DNA from: Nostoc sp. TCL26-01
Lineage (GTDB): Bacteria; Cyanobacteriota; Cyanobacteriia; Cyanobacteriales; Nostocaceae
Assembly: GCF_013393945.1 (NCBI RefSeq)
Contig: NZ_CP040297.1
Coordinates: 4,682,001 to 4,746,000 of the forward strand
Reading direction: 5' to 3'
DNA: 64,000 bases
Shown: positions 26,046 through 35,480 of the stretch, one piece after another
How positions within the stretch are numbered: position 1 is the stretch's first letter
How the letters are laid out: each line of letters begins with the position of its first letter
The notes under the pieces: generated by a model
Databases searched by the model: none
What the model was told of the DNA's origin: nothing
Seen by the model: only the letters and a program-made list of their open reading frames with translations
Position numbers and translations under genes: made by a program

Positions 26046-26714
26046 CTAAGTGATTGATTGCTTGTAGGCGATCGCTGCATAAAAGGGATCACCTCCCGGC
26101 GCACCTAACCACTGTAAGAAATTGGGTATTGTGGCTTTACGGGCTATGATTTCTGGGGTAGTAAACCCTGGTACTGAGGTAAAGTAGCGTTTCACTAATT
26201 CTAAGCGTCCTGGTTCGGAAGCATCTCGCCAACCTTGAATGGCTTTTTGAAAAAACATCCGGTTAGAAAAGCTGATAATCGCCACTCCACCGGGCTTGAG
26301 AACACGATGAATTTCTGTAAATATCGCTTCTGGATACTGTAAGTATTGTACGGAAACGCAATTAAGCACAGCGTCAAATTCCTGATCTGGTAGGGGTAAC
26401 GCTGGATTATCGTTGAGATTTTGCACAAAGTAATGATGTAAACGCGGATTGCGTGCTAGTTCTTCAGCATTGAGTCCATGTCCCTCAACATGAGCAAACT
26501 GCATCTCCTCTGGCAAATGCGACACCCAACTACTCATCATATCTAGTATGCGGGTATTGGGTTGGAGTTTTTCTCTATATAAATCGGTGATCTGTTGGAT
26601 AAAACCTTCATCAACATGGGTGACAAAGCGAGGATAGGCGTAAAACAGCTTGTCGTCTGTATCGTCTAATTTTAGGCGTTGGTCTGGTTTGAGTAACATA
26701 TGATGAATTGGCAC
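26046..26714 (-). CDS. Class I SAM-dependent methyltransferase
   Basis: A 222-residue methyltransferase. The core shows ILDMMSSWVSHLP as the SAM-binding strand (atypical: no GxGxG), VEGHGLNAEEL as the acidic-loop region, FDAVLNCVSVQYLQYPEAIFTEIHRVLKPGG as motifs III-IV, and VAIISFSNRMFF. This layout resembles cyanobacterial small-molecule methyltransferases annotated only to family level. The frame opens with GTG at 26714; an internal ATG at 26699 is as likely. No partner gene is adjacent. Confidence 0.8.
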   Translation of the reverse strand: MPIHHMLLKPDQRLKLDDTDDKLFYAYPRFVTHVDEGFIQQITDLYREKLQPNTRILDMMSSWVSHLPEEMQFAHVEGHGLNAEELARNPRLHHYFVQNLNDNPALPLPDQEFDAVLNCVSVQYLQYPEAIFTEIHRVLKPGGVAIISFSNRMFFQKAIQGWRDASEPGRLELVKRYFTSVPGFTTPEIIARKATIPNFLQWLGAPGGDPFYAAIAYKQSIT

Positions 26715-26879
26715 AAATAAATATAAGCGTGGTAGAAAGTGTCTTTTTAAGTTGATATCAATTAGCCTATCTTAGGTATTGTGATACATAGCGGCTAAGG
26801 TTTCAACTTTCTGAAGTGAGTAAGTTACTAACAAGCTAAAATTCTATGTTGATAAATACTCTTATCTACGCAGCATTCA

Positions 26880-28496
26880 ATGTTGTATAAATTACAATCT
26901 TTTCTGTCTATTTGGCAACAAATTAGCTTGTCGAAAGCCTTCCCCTACATCAGTTTACTGGTTTGGATGCTCCCCTTATTACTATTGAGTTCTGGGGATA
27001 GCAGTTTGATGGCTCATGATGAAGGACTTTATGCTTGGCGGGCGCGTCAGATGTTCGACTCTGGTGATTGGATAGCACCTTGGGGTAATGCTCATCACAA
27101 AACTCCTGGCCCTTATTGGTTAATAGCTATTTTTTATCAGTTATTAGGAATTAGTGAATTTAGTACCAGACTTCCTAGTATGATCGCAGGCATTTTTTGT
27201 CTGTTACTCGTATATGAAATTGGCAAAAATATACTGGATCAAAAGTTAGCTTGGGTAGCTGCGGCAATTTTGAGTGTAGAATTTCTCTGGTTACAATACT
27301 GTCGTTTAGGCACTCCGGATGTGCCGATGATTTTATTGATTCTTTTAGCTATTTATGCTTTGCTCAAAGCAGAGGAAAATCCCCAATCTCAATATTTCTG
27401 GTTGTTTATCACTGGGTTAAGTTTAGGCTTGGGCTTTTTAGTTAGAAGTTTTATGATTGTCCTGCCAATTGTGGCTTTATTACCCTATCTCATTGGTGAA
27501 CATCGTCGGCATCATCACTTAACTAACCCTTGTTTATATTTGGGTTTAGTTGTGGGTTTAATGCCTACATTTGTTTGGTTATGGTTTAATTGGCAGCGTT
27601 ACGGCAATAATAGTGTTGCTGCCTTATCTGGGTTTGTGTTCCAGCTAGGCTCTGAAGAACGTGAGGGAAATGGGATATTTTTCTATGTCTGGAATGTACC
27701 ATTAAAAGCTTTTCCGTGGTCTTTTTTTAGTCTTTTTGGCTTATTTTTGGTGATGATTCGGCCTATTCCTCGCTATCAATTAATTCTTGTGGGATTTCCA
27801 CTAGTCCTATTTGCCGAACTCAGTATTTTTTCTACTCGTCTATCTCACTACAGCCTTTGTCTTTATCCCTTCATCGCTTTGTTAGCAGCAGTAGCTTTAG
27901 ATTGGTTAAGCAGAGTTTACCGTATAGGATATGCAAAGAAAAAGCCATTACTAAAAAAGGAAAATATCCCTCGTTATCTGAGCTATGGATTTGGTGTGCT
28001 AGGCATTTTGCTGTTGTTAGCATCCATCGTTGTCTTTGCTTGGGGTGAACGCAAGTATGCCATCCTGGGTTTGATTGTGGGATTGAGTTGGCTAATTTTA
28101 CCTACGGTGTGGATTAGTCGGGATTACTTCGGCTATAAGTTTCTGACTGCTCGTTATTGGCTAGCAGGTTGGTTAATTCCTTGTTGGTTAGCTTTGGCTG
28201 CGGCTGGTGGTTTGGGTTTGTTGAGCGACTATAACCCCAAGTATCGAACTTTTTTACAACAACCAGCGATCGCCTCCATTTTAAAAACTCATCCCATCAA
28301 CTTCGTCAAGGTGGAAGGTAAAAACGCTGTACTCCTAAAATTTTATACCCCTATACGCGGTCAGCAAGTAGAGACAATGACCCAATTACCCGCCTCCAGC
28401 TATGCTTGGATCGATAAAAAAACCACCTCAGAATTACTTAGACCTCATCAGATTATTGGTGAAATCCAAGACTATAAGTTGATTCAAGTTTTGTAG
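26880..28496 (+). CDS. Glycosyltransferase family 39-like membrane protein (ArnT-like)
   Basis: A 538-residue integral membrane protein with about 10-12 hydrophobic segments. Near residue 45 the motif SLMAHDEGLYAWRARQMFDSGDW carries the acidic pair in the first periplasmic loop that is catalytic in PMT/ArnT-type transferases, followed by HKTPGPYWLIAIFYQLLG and STRLPSMIAGI, typical of the GT39/PF13231 family. These move a sugar from a lipid-linked donor to lipid A or protein. The acceptor is unknown. The C-terminal ~120 residues form a soluble periplasmic domain. A heptamer repeat block separates it from the MarR gene. Confidence 0.9.
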   Translation: MLYKLQSFLSIWQQISLSKAFPYISLLVWMLPLLLLSSGDSSLMAHDEGLYAWRARQMFDSGDWIAPWGNAHHKTPGPYWLIAIFYQLLGISEFSTRLPSMIAGIFCLLLVYEIGKNILDQKLAWVAAAILSVEFLWLQYCRLGTPDVPMILLILLAIYALLKAEENPQSQYFWLFITGLSLGLGFLVRSFMIVLPIVALLPYLIGEHRRHHHLTNPCLYLGLVVGLMPTFVWLWFNWQRYGNNSVAALSGFVFQLGSEEREGNGIFFYVWNVPLKAFPWSFFSLFGLFLVMIRPIPRYQLILVGFPLVLFAELSIFSTRLSHYSLCLYPFIALLAAVALDWLSRVYRIGYAKKKPLLKKENIPRYLSYGFGVLGILLLLASIVVFAWGERKYAILGLIVGLSWLILPTVWISRDYFGYKFLTARYWLAGWLIPCWLALAAAGGLGLLSDYNPKYRTFLQQPAIASILKTHPINFVKVEGKNAVLLKFYTPIRGQQVETMTQLPASSYAWIDKKTTSELLRPHQIIGEIQDYKLIQVL

Positions 28497-28499
28497 TAG

Positions 28500-28645
28500 G
28501 AGAGTGCTGAGTGCTGAGTGCTAAGTGGGGGAGTGAGGGAGTGAGGGAGTGAGGGAGTACTGAATGCTGACCAATGACCAATGACCAATGACCAATGGCT
28601 ATTGACTAATGACTAATGACCATTGACTAATGACCATTAACTAAC
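28500..28645. repeat. Heptamer repeat block
   Basis: GTGCTGA, GAGTGAG and then TGACCAA/TGACTAA units in tandem lie between the GT39-like gene and the MarR gene. Confidence 0.85.
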
Positions 28646-28682
28646 TTATAATAAATATTACGCGCGCTAAGTAATTTATCCA

Positions 28683-29150
28683 ATGATTGCCCATCCTGAC
28701 CATCCTCCAGCTTTAGAATCATGGCAGCATACCCTTGCGCCTTACAGTATGGGCTATAGGATCAAAATACTTTCGCAGTTGCTGACTCGTAAGTTTACGG
28801 AAGCGTTGGAACCGTTTGGGCTGACTCCGTTTCATTGGCTGGTTTTATGTTGTTTGTGGCAAGAAGATGGTTTACCGACTTCCAGTATTGGCGATAAGCT
28901 CAAGCAGGTAGGGGGTACGCTTACGGGTGTGTTAGATCGGATGGAGGAACGGGGCTTGGTGCGTCGGGAAAGGGATGCAAATGATCGCCGCATCTGGCGG
29001 ATTTGGTTAACAGATGCGGGTAGAGAATTAGCAACTGTTTTACCACCTATTTCTGCCAACTTGCTTGATGAAGCGATGAGTGGGATTTCCGGATCTGAGC
29101 GTGAACTATTTTCTCAGCTTTTAAATCGGGCGATCGCTAATCTTTCTTGA
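28683..29150 (+). CDS. MarR family transcriptional regulator
   Basis: This 155-residue winged-helix regulator has the MarR core: FTEALEPFGLTPFHWLVLCCLWQEDGLPTSSIGDKLKQVGGTLTGVLDRMEERGLVRRE with the wing RDANDRRIWRIWLTDAGREL. It stands directly upstream of an HlyD-MFS-MFS efflux cassette in the same orientation and is the likely local repressor, releasing DNA on binding a drug-like or phenolic ligand. The inducer is unknown. No clean palindrome was identified in the 29151-29296 leader. Confidence 0.9.
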   Translation: MIAHPDHPPALESWQHTLAPYSMGYRIKILSQLLTRKFTEALEPFGLTPFHWLVLCCLWQEDGLPTSSIGDKLKQVGGTLTGVLDRMEERGLVRRERDANDRRIWRIWLTDAGRELATVLPPISANLLDEAMSGISGSERELFSQLLNRAIANLS

Positions 29151-29296
29151 GTATTTTGGCGAAATCACCCAACAGGATGAAGAAATTATAAAGTTTTTCT
29201 GAGATAATGTTACGCATACTAAAGAAACGTTAGAAGAAGTCTCACAACTGAATATTACGTACTCTAAACATTATGAAATTTGCTGAGAAGGTAGTT

Positions 29297-30739
29297 ATGA
29301 GCGATAACAATTTGAACGGACGTAAAGACCAAACCGCAGTTTTAGACAAAGAACGGGTTGATTCTGAAACCTTAGCATCAGTTACGGTAGAAACACCTGA
29401 TGTCACTCCACAGGTGAAGGAAGAGGTTGTTAAGAAACCGAAAAAACCAACAGGGTTGATTTTAGCTGGTTTAGGAATAGGTGCGATCGCTGCGGGTACA
29501 TTTGGTTATCACTATTGGCAATACACCTCTACACATCAAGAAACAGACAACGCCACTGTTGCCGGACATATCCATCAAATTAGTAGTAAGATTTCGGGAA
29601 CTGTGACTCAAGTGCTGGTCAATGATAACCAGGAAATCCAAGCAGGACAATTACTAGTCAAGCTGGATGCCCAAGATTATCAAGTTAAAGTCCAGCAAGC
29701 ACAAGCAGCCTTAGAAAATGCTCGTCGTCAAGCCCAAGCAGCCCAGGCAAATATTGCTTTAACCTCTCAAACCTCTAGTGGCAAAACCACCCAAGCCCAA
29801 GGAGATGTCAGTAGTGCAACAGCAGCGATCGCTACAGCACAAGCAGCCGTAAACGAAGCTCAATCGGGGATTTCTTCTGCCCAAGCGGAAGTGAAGCTAG
29901 CCCAAGCGGGGATTCCTGTCGCCCAAGCCCAGGTAGCCCAAGCCAACGCCAATTTAGAAAAAGCCCAAGCCGATTACAAACGCTACCAAAACCTCTATCA
30001 ACAAGGTGCAATTCCCCGCCAACAATTAGACACAGCTAAAGCCACCTATGATGTAGCAGTAGCGCAAAAGACTGCGGCTGTGCAAGGAGTAGAACAAGCC
30101 CAAGCCAGATTAGCATCTGCGAAAGTCGGCGTAGCCAAAGCTCAATCCCAGCTAGCCCAAGCCCAAGAAAATGTTACCAATGCTCAAGCTAAACTAGCGG
30201 CTTCTCAAGGTGGATTGCAACAAGCTACTGCCAGTGGACAGGATACCACAGTCAAACGCAGCCAATACGAAGCCGCCAAAGCTGCAATTAATCAAGCTCA
30301 AGCTGCTCTCAAAGACGCACAATTGCAGCTATCCTACACCAACATTATTGCTCCCAGTACTGGACGAGTGGGTAAGAAAACCATAGAAGTTGGTAACCGC
30401 ATCCAGGCTGGAACACCGTTAATGGCGATTGTTGATCATGATTATTGGTTAGTAGCAAACTTCAAAGAAACTCAACTAGAAAAGATGCAGCCAGGACAAT
30501 TAGTAGAAATTAAATTGGATGCTTTTCCTCATCATACTTTTACTGGAAGAGTTGATAGTATTTCTCCTGCTTCTGGCGCTCAATTTGCCTTACTTCCACC
30601 AGATAACGCCACAGGTAACTTTACAAAAGTTGTGCAACGGATTCCAGTTAAAATAATATTTGACCAAAAGAGTATTCAAGAATACGCCACTCGGATTACA
30701 CCAGGAATGTCTGCGGAAGTTAGTGTTGAAGTTAAATAA
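29297..30739 (+). CDS. HlyD/EmrA family membrane fusion protein
   Basis: ATG 29297 (480 residues) is supported by GAGAAGG 6 bases upstream; an in-frame ATG at 29273 is less likely. Seen: a cytoplasmic tail, one membrane segment (GLILAGLGIGAIAAGTFGYHYW), a biotinyl-lipoyl-like half-motif (TDNATVAGHIHQISSKISG), a very long Ala/Gln coiled-coil hairpin (VAQAQVAQANANLEKAQADY and similar), and the second half APSTGRVGKKTIEVGNRIQAG with the beta-barrel domain. The protein bridges an inner-membrane pump and an outer-membrane channel of the TolC type. The long hairpin suits partnership with the EmrB-like pump at 32168. Confidence 0.92.
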   Translation: MSDNNLNGRKDQTAVLDKERVDSETLASVTVETPDVTPQVKEEVVKKPKKPTGLILAGLGIGAIAAGTFGYHYWQYTSTHQETDNATVAGHIHQISSKISGTVTQVLVNDNQEIQAGQLLVKLDAQDYQVKVQQAQAALENARRQAQAAQANIALTSQTSSGKTTQAQGDVSSATAAIATAQAAVNEAQSGISSAQAEVKLAQAGIPVAQAQVAQANANLEKAQADYKRYQNLYQQGAIPRQQLDTAKATYDVAVAQKTAAVQGVEQAQARLASAKVGVAKAQSQLAQAQENVTNAQAKLAASQGGLQQATASGQDTTVKRSQYEAAKAAINQAQAALKDAQLQLSYTNIIAPSTGRVGKKTIEVGNRIQAGTPLMAIVDHDYWLVANFKETQLEKMQPGQLVEIKLDAFPHHTFTGRVDSISPASGAQFALLPPDNATGNFTKVVQRIPVKIIFDQKSIQEYATRITPGMSAEVSVEVK

Positions 30740-30752
30740 ACACTAATAATTC

Positions 30753-32015
30753 ATGAATATTAATAACTGGCTGCAACTACCTGCATTTAAATCAAGAAAT
30801 TACCAACTCTTTTTTGCCGGACAAGGTATTTCTTTGATTGGTACATGGATGACACAACTAGCGACAGTATGGCTAGTTTATGATTTAACTCACTCCCCTT
30901 TAATGCTGGGAGTTGTAGGGTTTACTAGTCAAATTCCTAGTTTTTTTCTGGCTCCTTTTGGTGGCGTATTTGTCGATAGATTTTCTCGCTATCGAACCTT
31001 AATTGGTACACAAATATTAGCGATGGTGCAGTCGCTAGCATTGGCAATACTAACTTTCACTGGCTTGATTCAAATTTGGCACATCATTGCCTTAAGCTTG
31101 CTGCAAGGATTTATTAATGCCCTAGATGCACCAGCCAGACAGGCATTTGTCCCAGAGCTAGTGGAACGGAAAGAAGATTTAGCTAATGCGATCGCCATCA
31201 ACTCTACCATGATTAATGGTGCGCGGTTAATTGGCCCGGCCATTGGCGGTTTATTGATTGCTAGGGTGGGTATAGGGTATTGTTTTTTAATTGATAGTTT
31301 GAGTTATATTGCTGTCATTGCCGGCTTATTGGCGATGAAAGTCAAACCTTGGCAACTGCCGATAACTAAGGGCAATCCCTGGCAGCAAGTTAAAGCAGGG
31401 TTTGTCTATGCTTTTAGCTTTCCACCAATTAGAGCCATCTTATTACTATCTACTTTAGTCAGTTTCATGGGGCTACAAAATACAATTCTTGTGCCAATTT
31501 TTGCTGAAACAATCCTCAAAGGAGGTGCAGAGACTTTAGGATTTCTCATGGCAGCATCAGGCTTAGGAGCTTTATCAGGGGGAATTTATTTAGCTACCAG
31601 AAGAACGATTTTAGGTATTGGTAAATTAATTGCGATCGCCCCAGCAATTTTAGGTGTAGGTTTAATCGCCTTTTCTCTCTCCAGATTTTTACCACTTTCG
31701 TTATTTACTATGTTATTTGTTGGCTTAGGTACAATTCTGCAAATAGCTGCCAGTAATACCTTTCTTCAGACAATTGTAGAAGAAGATAAACGTGGCAGAT
31801 TAATGAGTTTATATACCATGTCATTTTTAGGAATGATACCTGTAGGTAACTTATTAGGTGGTGTATTAGCTAATCGTATCGGCGCTTCCAACACATTAAT
31901 TATTGATGGGATAGCTTGCATTATCGGTTCTATTCTCTTCTACAGACAGTTGCCAGGATTAAAGAAATTTATTACACCCATTTATCAGCAAAAAGGTATC
32001 CTAGCAACAAAATAA
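30753..32015 (+). CDS. MFS transporter, MFS_3/EntS-like
   Basis: This 420-residue major facilitator has about 12 membrane segments: FFAGQGISLIGTWMTQLATVWLVYDLT at the start, PFGGVFVDRFSRYR as the A-motif loop, and GFINALDAPARQAFVPELVE, characteristic of the MFS_3 group that includes EntS-type exporters. It lies 13 bases after the HlyD gene and is clearly in the same operon. Having two pumps of different subfamilies behind one HlyD gene is unusual: this one may work on its own, delivering substrate to the periplasm. Substrate unknown. Confidence 0.9.
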   Translation: MNINNWLQLPAFKSRNYQLFFAGQGISLIGTWMTQLATVWLVYDLTHSPLMLGVVGFTSQIPSFFLAPFGGVFVDRFSRYRTLIGTQILAMVQSLALAILTFTGLIQIWHIIALSLLQGFINALDAPARQAFVPELVERKEDLANAIAINSTMINGARLIGPAIGGLLIARVGIGYCFLIDSLSYIAVIAGLLAMKVKPWQLPITKGNPWQQVKAGFVYAFSFPPIRAILLLSTLVSFMGLQNTILVPIFAETILKGGAETLGFLMAASGLGALSGGIYLATRRTILGIGKLIAIAPAILGVGLIAFSLSRFLPLSLFTMLFVGLGTILQIAASNTFLQTIVEEDKRGRLMSLYTMSFLGMIPVGNLLGGVLANRIGASNTLIIDGIACIIGSILFYRQLPGLKKFITPIYQQKGILATK

Positions 32016-32167
32016 ATAGCTGAATTACGAATTTACAAATTAATCCTATAAGACTCCTATTTACATTTTGAACAAAACTCAGTACACATTCATTTTCTAG
32101 AACCCTCTTGCCTATTGCCTATTGCCTGACTACGCAAATCAGTTCAGTTATCAAAGCGGATTCCTAT

Positions 32168-33745
32168 ATGGCTAATACAAGTGCAATTCCTCGTCTAGCA
32201 CCAGACTATGTACCATTACGAACTTGGATTGGTGTTTTAGCCAGTATGCTTGGGGCATTCATGGCAGTGTTAGATATTCAAATTACCAATGCTTCTCTAC
32301 AAGATATACAAGCTTCTTTAGGCGCAACTTTAGAAGAAGGTTCTTGGATTTCTACTGCTTATTTAGTAGCCGAAATTATCGTAATTCCCCTATCTGGATG
32401 GTTATCACGAGTATTTTCTCTGAAACGTTATTTATTAGTTAATACAGCACTATTTATCGGGTTTTCTATATGCTGTGCTTGGGCATGGAATCTCAACTCA
32501 ATGATTGTTTTTCGGGCATTACAAGGTTTTTGTGGAGGTGTTTTAATTCCTTCAGCAATGACTATTGTCCTCACAAAGTTACCTCCATCTAAACAAGCAA
32601 TTGGGTTAGCGGTATTTGCTATTAGTGCAGTTTTTGCGCCTTCAATTGGCCCCACACTAGGAGGTTGGTTGACTGAAAATTACAGTTGGGAATATAGCTT
32701 TTATATAAATGTGATTCCCGGAATATTGATGCTGGCTGGAATTTGGTATGGAATTAAGCCAGATCAGCCCCAATTGCAGCTTTTAAAACAAGGTGATTGG
32801 TGGGGCATTATTTCGATGGCAATTGGATTAGGTTCTCTGCAAGTTGTTTTGGAAGAAGGGAGTCGGAAAGATTGGTTTGGTTCACAGTTGATTGTTCGTT
32901 TGAGTATCTTAGCAGCAATTTTCATTACCCTATTTTTTATTATAGAACTGACTCGCAAACAACCATTTATTAATCTGAGGATATTGCGTTATCGTAACTT
33001 TGGTTTGGCAAGTATTGTGAATGTATCTTTGGGGATAGGATTGTATGGCTCAATTTATATTCTCCCATTATATCTGGCTCAAATCCAAAAATATAATGCT
33101 CTACAAATTGGTGAAGTATTAATTTGGGCAGGTATTCCCCAGCTATTTATTATCCCTGTAATTCCTAAATTAATTCAACGTATTGATGTGCGTTTGATGG
33201 TGGCATCAGGAGTGGCTTTGTTTGCTATTAGTGCCTTTATGAATTCAGGCATGACTAGTCAAACTGGCTTAGAACAATTAAGATGGTCACAATTAGTACG
33301 AGCAATGGGACAACCATTAATTATGGTTCCGCTAACTTCAATTGCCACAGCCGGCATTAGTCCCAAAGAAGCAGGTTCAGCCAGTGGTTTGTTTAATATG
33401 ATGCGGAATATGGGTGGTTCGATTGGGATTGCTTGTTTGGCAACTTTATTAACTAATAGAGAACAATTTCATTCTAATAGATTAGGCGATGCAGTATCTT
33501 TATATAACCCAGATACACAACAGCGCATCGAGCAAATGACACAGTATTTTATCAGTCAAGGAGCAGATTTAGTTACTGCTCAAAATCAGGCGATCGCATC
33601 CATATCTAACATTGTGCGCCGTGAAGCTTACGTTATGGCTTTTAACGATTGTTTTTACTTTATTGGTCTAGCTTTATTACTCAGTGGTGTTGCCGTTTTA
33701 TTCTTCCAAAAAGTCAAAGCAACTGGTGCTACGGTTGGTCACTAA
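32168..33745 (+). CDS. EmrB/DHA2 family MFS efflux pump
   Basis: ATG 32168 gives 525 residues; an upstream TTG at 32108 lies in a repeat-like leader and adds an unlikely tail. The protein has 14 predicted membrane segments with DHA2 signatures: LASMLGAFMAVLDIQITNASLQDIQ, EEGSWISTAYLVAEIIVIPLSGWLSR, FRALQGFCGGVLIPSAMT and GPTLGGWLTENYSWEYSFYINV (motif C). This family couples proton influx to drug export and pairs with EmrA/HlyD proteins such as the one at 29297. It is the last gene of the cassette; 150 bases separate it from the MFS_3 gene. Confidence 0.92.
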   Translation: MANTSAIPRLAPDYVPLRTWIGVLASMLGAFMAVLDIQITNASLQDIQASLGATLEEGSWISTAYLVAEIIVIPLSGWLSRVFSLKRYLLVNTALFIGFSICCAWAWNLNSMIVFRALQGFCGGVLIPSAMTIVLTKLPPSKQAIGLAVFAISAVFAPSIGPTLGGWLTENYSWEYSFYINVIPGILMLAGIWYGIKPDQPQLQLLKQGDWWGIISMAIGLGSLQVVLEEGSRKDWFGSQLIVRLSILAAIFITLFFIIELTRKQPFINLRILRYRNFGLASIVNVSLGIGLYGSIYILPLYLAQIQKYNALQIGEVLIWAGIPQLFIIPVIPKLIQRIDVRLMVASGVALFAISAFMNSGMTSQTGLEQLRWSQLVRAMGQPLIMVPLTSIATAGISPKEAGSASGLFNMMRNMGGSIGIACLATLLTNREQFHSNRLGDAVSLYNPDTQQRIEQMTQYFISQGADLVTAQNQAIASISNIVRREAYVMAFNDCFYFIGLALLLSGVAVLFFQKVKATGATVGH

Positions 33746-33771
33746 ATATCAGCAGTCAATAAGTATAAGGG

Positions 33772-34935
33772 TTACTTCTTTCGATGTTTTAATTTAGTAC
33801 TATTTTTTTTCGCGTAGCCTAGATTTTGTTGATATTCGATGATTTGTTGCCTAGCTGTTGCGTAATTAGGGTTGGATGATGGAACTGATTCCATAAGTGC
33901 GATCGCTGCTTGCCATTGAGCAACAACTTTTTTCCATTCTTGGCGAGATTTGGCTGATTGGGTGAGATTGGCAGCGTTAATTGCTCGATTAACTGCTTTT
34001 TGAAAAATATCAATTTGCGGTTTAATTTGTGTTGATGTTGATTGTGTTTGGGCAGAGATGTAAAATGTTAGATTGTTTTTCATCTCTGGGAATTTCAAAA
34101 ATAAATATATGCCTCCACTAATTAAAAATAGCAAAGGAATAATCAGTTTTTTGGTATTCCTGGGTTTGTGTGTTTGATAATATTGCTGAATTTTGGGTAT
34201 TGCTAAATGCTGCTGTTTCTTGTTTTTTTTCGTTGGTGTAATTCCTACATTATCTTGTATTGCTGGAATTTCTAAATACTGATTTTCAACACTGGGAATT
34301 TTAGCTTTACCTCGTGAGAATGATTTTAATTGATTAACAAGAACTTTTTTGATTAAACATTCTAACTGATAAAGATAGGCAGCACTAAAAATCCACATTA
34401 TAAACCAGGGTTTATTAAAGAAATTTTTTCCTTCAATACTACTTAAAATTAGTTTGATAGCACGTTCAGTTAAGCGTCCATTACATACAGTTACATATTT
34501 TACTTTTTCATATAACTGACAATCCAAAAAAGCTAATTCTGAAAACATACCTACTATGAGCATAAAAGATGCTGCCATCACAAATGTGGTATATAAACCT
34601 GCCCATAGGCTCATAAAACCAGGTACTAATTTATATAGATTGTTATGTGAGTGATGATCATGCCAAATAAACCAGATAAAATGATAGATGAAAGCTAAAG
34701 AAATTGTGGGTATTAATAAGCCAAATAAAATAGAAAAGATTAACATTACAGGTCTATTTTGGGAAATAGATATCATCAAACCTGTTAATCCGAAGACTAT
34801 TAAATGCGTACCTGGTAAAGCTATAGGCAATAAAATTAATGCCCTGAACCAAGAACTAGGATAGGGAAACCATGCAGGCCAGTGCCATTTACGCAGCTTT
34901 TGCTTTGCCACATCCCAAAAGTTTGGTTTTTTCAT
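33772..34935 (-). CDS. Multi-spanning membrane protein of unknown function
   Basis: A 387-residue protein of no family I recognise. The N-terminal 200 residues contain about four hydrophobic segments (ALILLPIALPGTHLIVFGLTGLMI, PVMLIFSILFGLLIPTISLAFIYHFIW, FVMAASFMLIVGMFSELAF, WFIMWIFSAAYLYQLECLI) with a histidine-rich loop WHDHHSHNN. A cytoplasmic basic stretch, one further segment (LIIPLLFLISGGIYLFLKF) and a helical tail with SAKSRQEWKKVVAQWQAAIALMESVPSSNPNYATARQQIIEYQQNL follow; the last part resembles a TPR-like unit seen in other cyanobacterial membrane proteins. It is convergent with the EmrB-like gene, and its own upstream gap is repeat-rich. Confidence 0.75.
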   Translation of the reverse strand: MKKPNFWDVAKQKLRKWHWPAWFPYPSSWFRALILLPIALPGTHLIVFGLTGLMISISQNRPVMLIFSILFGLLIPTISLAFIYHFIWFIWHDHHSHNNLYKLVPGFMSLWAGLYTTFVMAASFMLIVGMFSELAFLDCQLYEKVKYVTVCNGRLTERAIKLILSSIEGKNFFNKPWFIMWIFSAAYLYQLECLIKKVLVNQLKSFSRGKAKIPSVENQYLEIPAIQDNVGITPTKKNKKQQHLAIPKIQQYYQTHKPRNTKKLIIPLLFLISGGIYLFLKFPEMKNNLTFYISAQTQSTSTQIKPQIDIFQKAVNRAINAANLTQSAKSRQEWKKVVAQWQAAIALMESVPSSNPNYATARQQIIEYQQNLGYAKKNSTKLKHRKK

Positions 34936-35480
34936 AACCAGTAGATGCTAAAACCTGAGCAAATCATTTTCTATTGGTAGAATTCCCTATTTAGAGATAT
35001 CTGCAACATTTTTAAAAATATTTAATTAAAGCTAAGTTTTTTTAAATTATGCACAATAGATGATATGGCGTTTCTTGCTTTAGTGAAGTATATTTCGTTG
35101 ATTTTAGAGGCTAGAGGCTAGAGGCTAGAGACTAGAAATTAGAGAGTGGACTGTACCTCATCTGACTCGGAACTGATATGAGGAAGTTTTCTCTAGTTCA
35201 TGCGAAGCAAGATACCCAATTTCTCAAAAAAATCGGGTATCTAAGCTGATAAATGTTTATATGCCAAATTAAATTACGTATCTTAATCCCCCAATAGAAC
35301 CTTAAGTTAACGTCACGAGGCATAGCTATTACGTAGGTTCAAGCCTACTCTTCTCCTGACGGAGACGCTACGCGAACAAGTTCTCCTTTGGAGTACCCAT
35401 AGGGTATTACGTAGCTTGCTTCCGCGTAGCGGTATTACGAATTACGTAGCTGGCTTCTCGCCTTTGGCGAGTATTACGAA
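34936..35480. repeat. Repeat-rich intergenic region
   Basis: No gene is supported here. Positions 35107-35142 are GAGGCTA heptamers. From about 35300 to 35490 there is a mosaic of small palindromes: TCTCC-TGAC-GGAGA, GCTACGCG with a later CGCGTAGC, CTCGCC-TTT-GGCGAG, and repeated ATTACGAATTACGTAG units. The GGAGACGCTACGCGAAC module is, from memory, widely dispersed in Nostoc genomes. The last unit runs into the stop codon of the neighbouring gene. Confidence 0.75.

Noticed and set aside
28500..28645. Possible CRISPR array
   Set aside because: Repeats are 7 bases long without unique spacers; the same holds for the other heptamer blocks. No cas genes are present.
35330..35360. Possible tRNA T-arm (GGTTCAAGCC)
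   Set aside because: There is no acceptor stem, D-arm or anticodon arm around it; it belongs to the palindrome mosaic. No tRNA or rRNA gene was found in the window.
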